Source of the DNA: Gracilibacillus orientalis
Lineage (GTDB): Bacteria > Bacillota > Bacilli > Bacillales > Amphibacillaceae
Direction of reading: 5' to 3'
Assembly: GCF_900114645.1 (NCBI RefSeq)
Contig: NZ_FOTR01000001.1
Span: 124,001-188,000, forward strand
DNA: 64,000 bases
Under the pieces are notes generated by a model, which was not told the origin of the DNA, searched no databases, and saw only the letters and a list, made by a program, of their open reading frames with translations. Made by a program: the position numbers and the translations under genes. This document shows, piece by piece, positions 62,673 to 64,000 of the stretch (the first letter of the stretch is position 1; each line of letters begins with the position of its first letter).

Positions 62673-63568
62673 TCTTCTTTAAACTCTTGCAAGAATAGTT
62701 CTAAATCATTTGCAAGTGGAATTTCAAATTCCATTCGTTTCTTTGTGAGTGGGTGGTTAAACGCCAGCTTATGACAATGTAAGGCTTGTCGTTGAAGTTT
62801 AGTAGTATCCCCACCATATAAACTATCACCGATCAAAGGATGGCTAATCGAAGAGAAATGAACACGGATTTGATGGGTTCTACCCGTTTCTAATTGAATA
62901 TCCAGCAACGAAATATCCGCCAACTCTTCTTTTACTTGATAGTGTGTAACAGCTCTTTTTCCGGTAGAAGCAACCAATCGTTCGATAATCGAATCCGGCG
63001 CTCTATCAATTGGATAATCCAGCACCCCTTCTTTCTCGGTAAGCTGACCAGCAATGATCGCTTGATAGTGTCTATTTACTTTTGCTTCGTGCTGCTCACT
63101 GAATAGGATCGAATGACTGTAACGATGTTTGGCAATTAATAATAAACCAGACGTATCACGATCTAATCTTGTTACCACGTGCACTGTGTAAGGAATTTGC
63201 TGCAGATTATAGTGATGAATAATTCCATTCGCAAGCGTATGACTTAGATGATGAGAAGACGGAATAGTTGCCATATGCGGCGCTTTATTCAACACCAGCA
63301 CATCGTCATCTTCGTATACAATATCAAGCGGTATTGGTTCTGGTACTAATAACTCACTTCTTTTCTCTGGCGGAAAAATAACCTCAACCACATCACTGTC
63401 TAAAAGTTGATGACGGACATTTACATCACTGTTATTGACTAACAGTCTACCGCCCTCAAATTTAATTGCAGTTAAAATTCTGCGTGATATGCCTCTAACT
63501 TGTAATAGATATTCCCTTAACAATAAGCCCTCGTACTGCTTACTTATTTTCCACTTCAAATTATCCAC
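62648..63568 (-). CDS. yjbO: RluA-family pseudouridine synthase (YjbO)
   Basis: 306 residues. N-terminal S4-like RNA-binding segment (GLLLREYLLQVRGISRRILT, about 14-75), then the catalytic domain with VVTRLDRDTSGLLLIAKH (catalytic Asp), VASTGKRAVTHY, ETGRTHQIRVH and HPLIGDSLYGG. Makes pseudouridine in ribosomal RNA; exact sites unknown. Start either GTG 63568 or TTG 63559; AGGTGG suits the TTG. 10 bp after nadK, same operon as in B. subtilis. Confidence 0.9.
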   Translation of the reverse strand: MDNLKWKISKQYEGLLLREYLLQVRGISRRILTAIKFEGGRLLVNNSDVNVRHQLLDSDVVEVIFPPEKRSELLVPEPIPLDIVYEDDDVLVLNKAPHMATIPSSHHLSHTLANGIIHHYNLQQIPYTVHVVTRLDRDTSGLLLIAKHRYSHSILFSEQHEAKVNRHYQAIIAGQLTEKEGVLDYPIDRAPDSIIERLVASTGKRAVTHYQVKEELADISLLDIQLETGRTHQIRVHFSSISHPLIGDSLYGGDTTKLQRQALHCHKLAFNHPLTKKRMEFEIPLANDLELFLQEFKEEVTTKPLE

Positions 63569-63578
63569 CTACATTTTA

Positions 63579-64000
63579 TTATGTTCTTTCATCAGAAATG
63601 AAGGAGTCGTGTACTCTTTTCCAAAAAGGAAAGGATCTAAACCTGGCAAAACGGATTTTTTCATCCGAGACACGACACTCAATTCGGTCAATATTGTCGT
63701 ACATTTCGGTATAGTGGTCCACTGTAATTAAAAACCTTCTGTCATGATATAAAGGTAACAGTTCACATACATGATGTTTCGGTAAAATTAATGGAGAACC
63801 GATTGTACGATAGACACGATTATTAATTGACGCCATCTCTGTTATTTGTAAAGCATTAAGCGAAGGATGAAGGATTGCTCCACCTAACGCCTTATTATAT
63901 GCAGTACTTCCTGATGGTGTAGATATACACAATCCATCACCACGGAAACGTTCAAAATGAGCTCCTTTAATATGAACATCCATTGCTACGGTTCCTTCTG
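63579..64000 (-). CDS. nadK: NAD kinase, 5' end outside the window
   Basis: About 140 C-terminal residues. [28 protein letters not shown] and [20 protein letters not shown] are the NAD-kinase signature covering the NAD-binding loop. Phosphorylates NAD to NADP. The frame is open to the window edge; the ATG at 63983 is internal, since the conserved part extends upstream. Followed by yjbO. Confidence 0.92.
   Translation of the reverse strand, partial: EGTVAMDVHIKGAHFERFRGDGLCISTPSGSTAYNKALGGAILHPSLNALQITEMASINNRVYRTIGSPLILPKHHVCELLPLYHDRRFLITVDHYTEMYDNIDRIECRVSDEKIRFARFRSFPFWKRVHDSFISDERT

Overview
The window is AT-rich chromosomal DNA from an endospore-forming member of the Bacillaceae. Evidence: a cotO/cotZ coat pair with divergent sigma-K-like promoters, the B. 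subtilis-type neighbourhood nadK-yjbO-prpE with a YjbQ-type exchanger, a purine riboswitch on xpt-pbuX, and strong GGAGG ribosome binding sites throughout. OpuD, several cation/proton exchangers and pectin/arabinan enzymes fit a halotolerant Gracilibacillus/Oceanobacillus/Virgibacillus-like organism, but the genus cannot be fixed from the sequence alone. No phage, plasmid origin, intact IS or CRISPR array was seen.

Layout. 1-7.2 kb: a membrane HD-GYP protein with a 21-residue CWWC microprotein, guanine deaminase, a Bcr/CflA-type exporter, a CdsA-like membrane protein, a papain-like protein, a hydroxyacyl-CoA dehydrogenase and a flavin monooxygenase. 7.3-12 kb: an MMPL exporter and a secreted coiled partner, divergent from a TetR regulator. 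12-23.5 kb: a secreted PL11 rhamnogalacturonan lyase, a class A PBP with a charged tail, a decaying arabinan locus (GH51 pseudogene with two frameshifts and a LamG-type fragment), a PQQ-type sugar dehydrogenase and an ATP-grasp ligase. 23.7-27.2 kb: the xpt-pbuX operon under a guanine riboswitch, then two translationally coupled RibD-C reductases. 27.4-33.5 kb: a probable metal/metalloid cassette (Cys-rich MarR, CSC-motif permease, Cys-pair microprotein) and the bmrCD drug exporter behind a leader with two short ORFs and two terminators.

33.8-47.9 kb: yfmS-yfmT (soluble chemoreceptor and aldehyde dehydrogenase), small enzymes, two DinB proteins, a CDP-glycerol-type transferase next to an LCP protein (wall polymer synthesis), GrpB, GNAT and the adaA-adaB alkylation response with an APC permease. 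48-52.7 kb: a tRNA-Val, a tRNA-like remnant, an array of seven palindromes phased at 21 bp, a DUF3298-type secreted protein, a CPA1 exchanger, yjcH-yjcF homologues and a YetF-family protein. 52.8-64 kb: spore coat genes, opuD, a DCC protein, yjbQ, mgtE, a FtsW/RodA-family protein, prpE, yjbO and the 3' part of nadK, cut by the window end.

Three non-coding items stand out: the duplicated leader/terminator arrangement upstream of bmrCD; a dispersed hairpin element ending in a conserved ~27-nt sequence, present in full, shortened and end-only forms, one of which supplies the last codons of a small membrane protein; and the 21-bp palindrome array. Two exporter genes (MFS and MMPL) have good ribosome binding sites but no canonical in-frame start codon at the expected distance.
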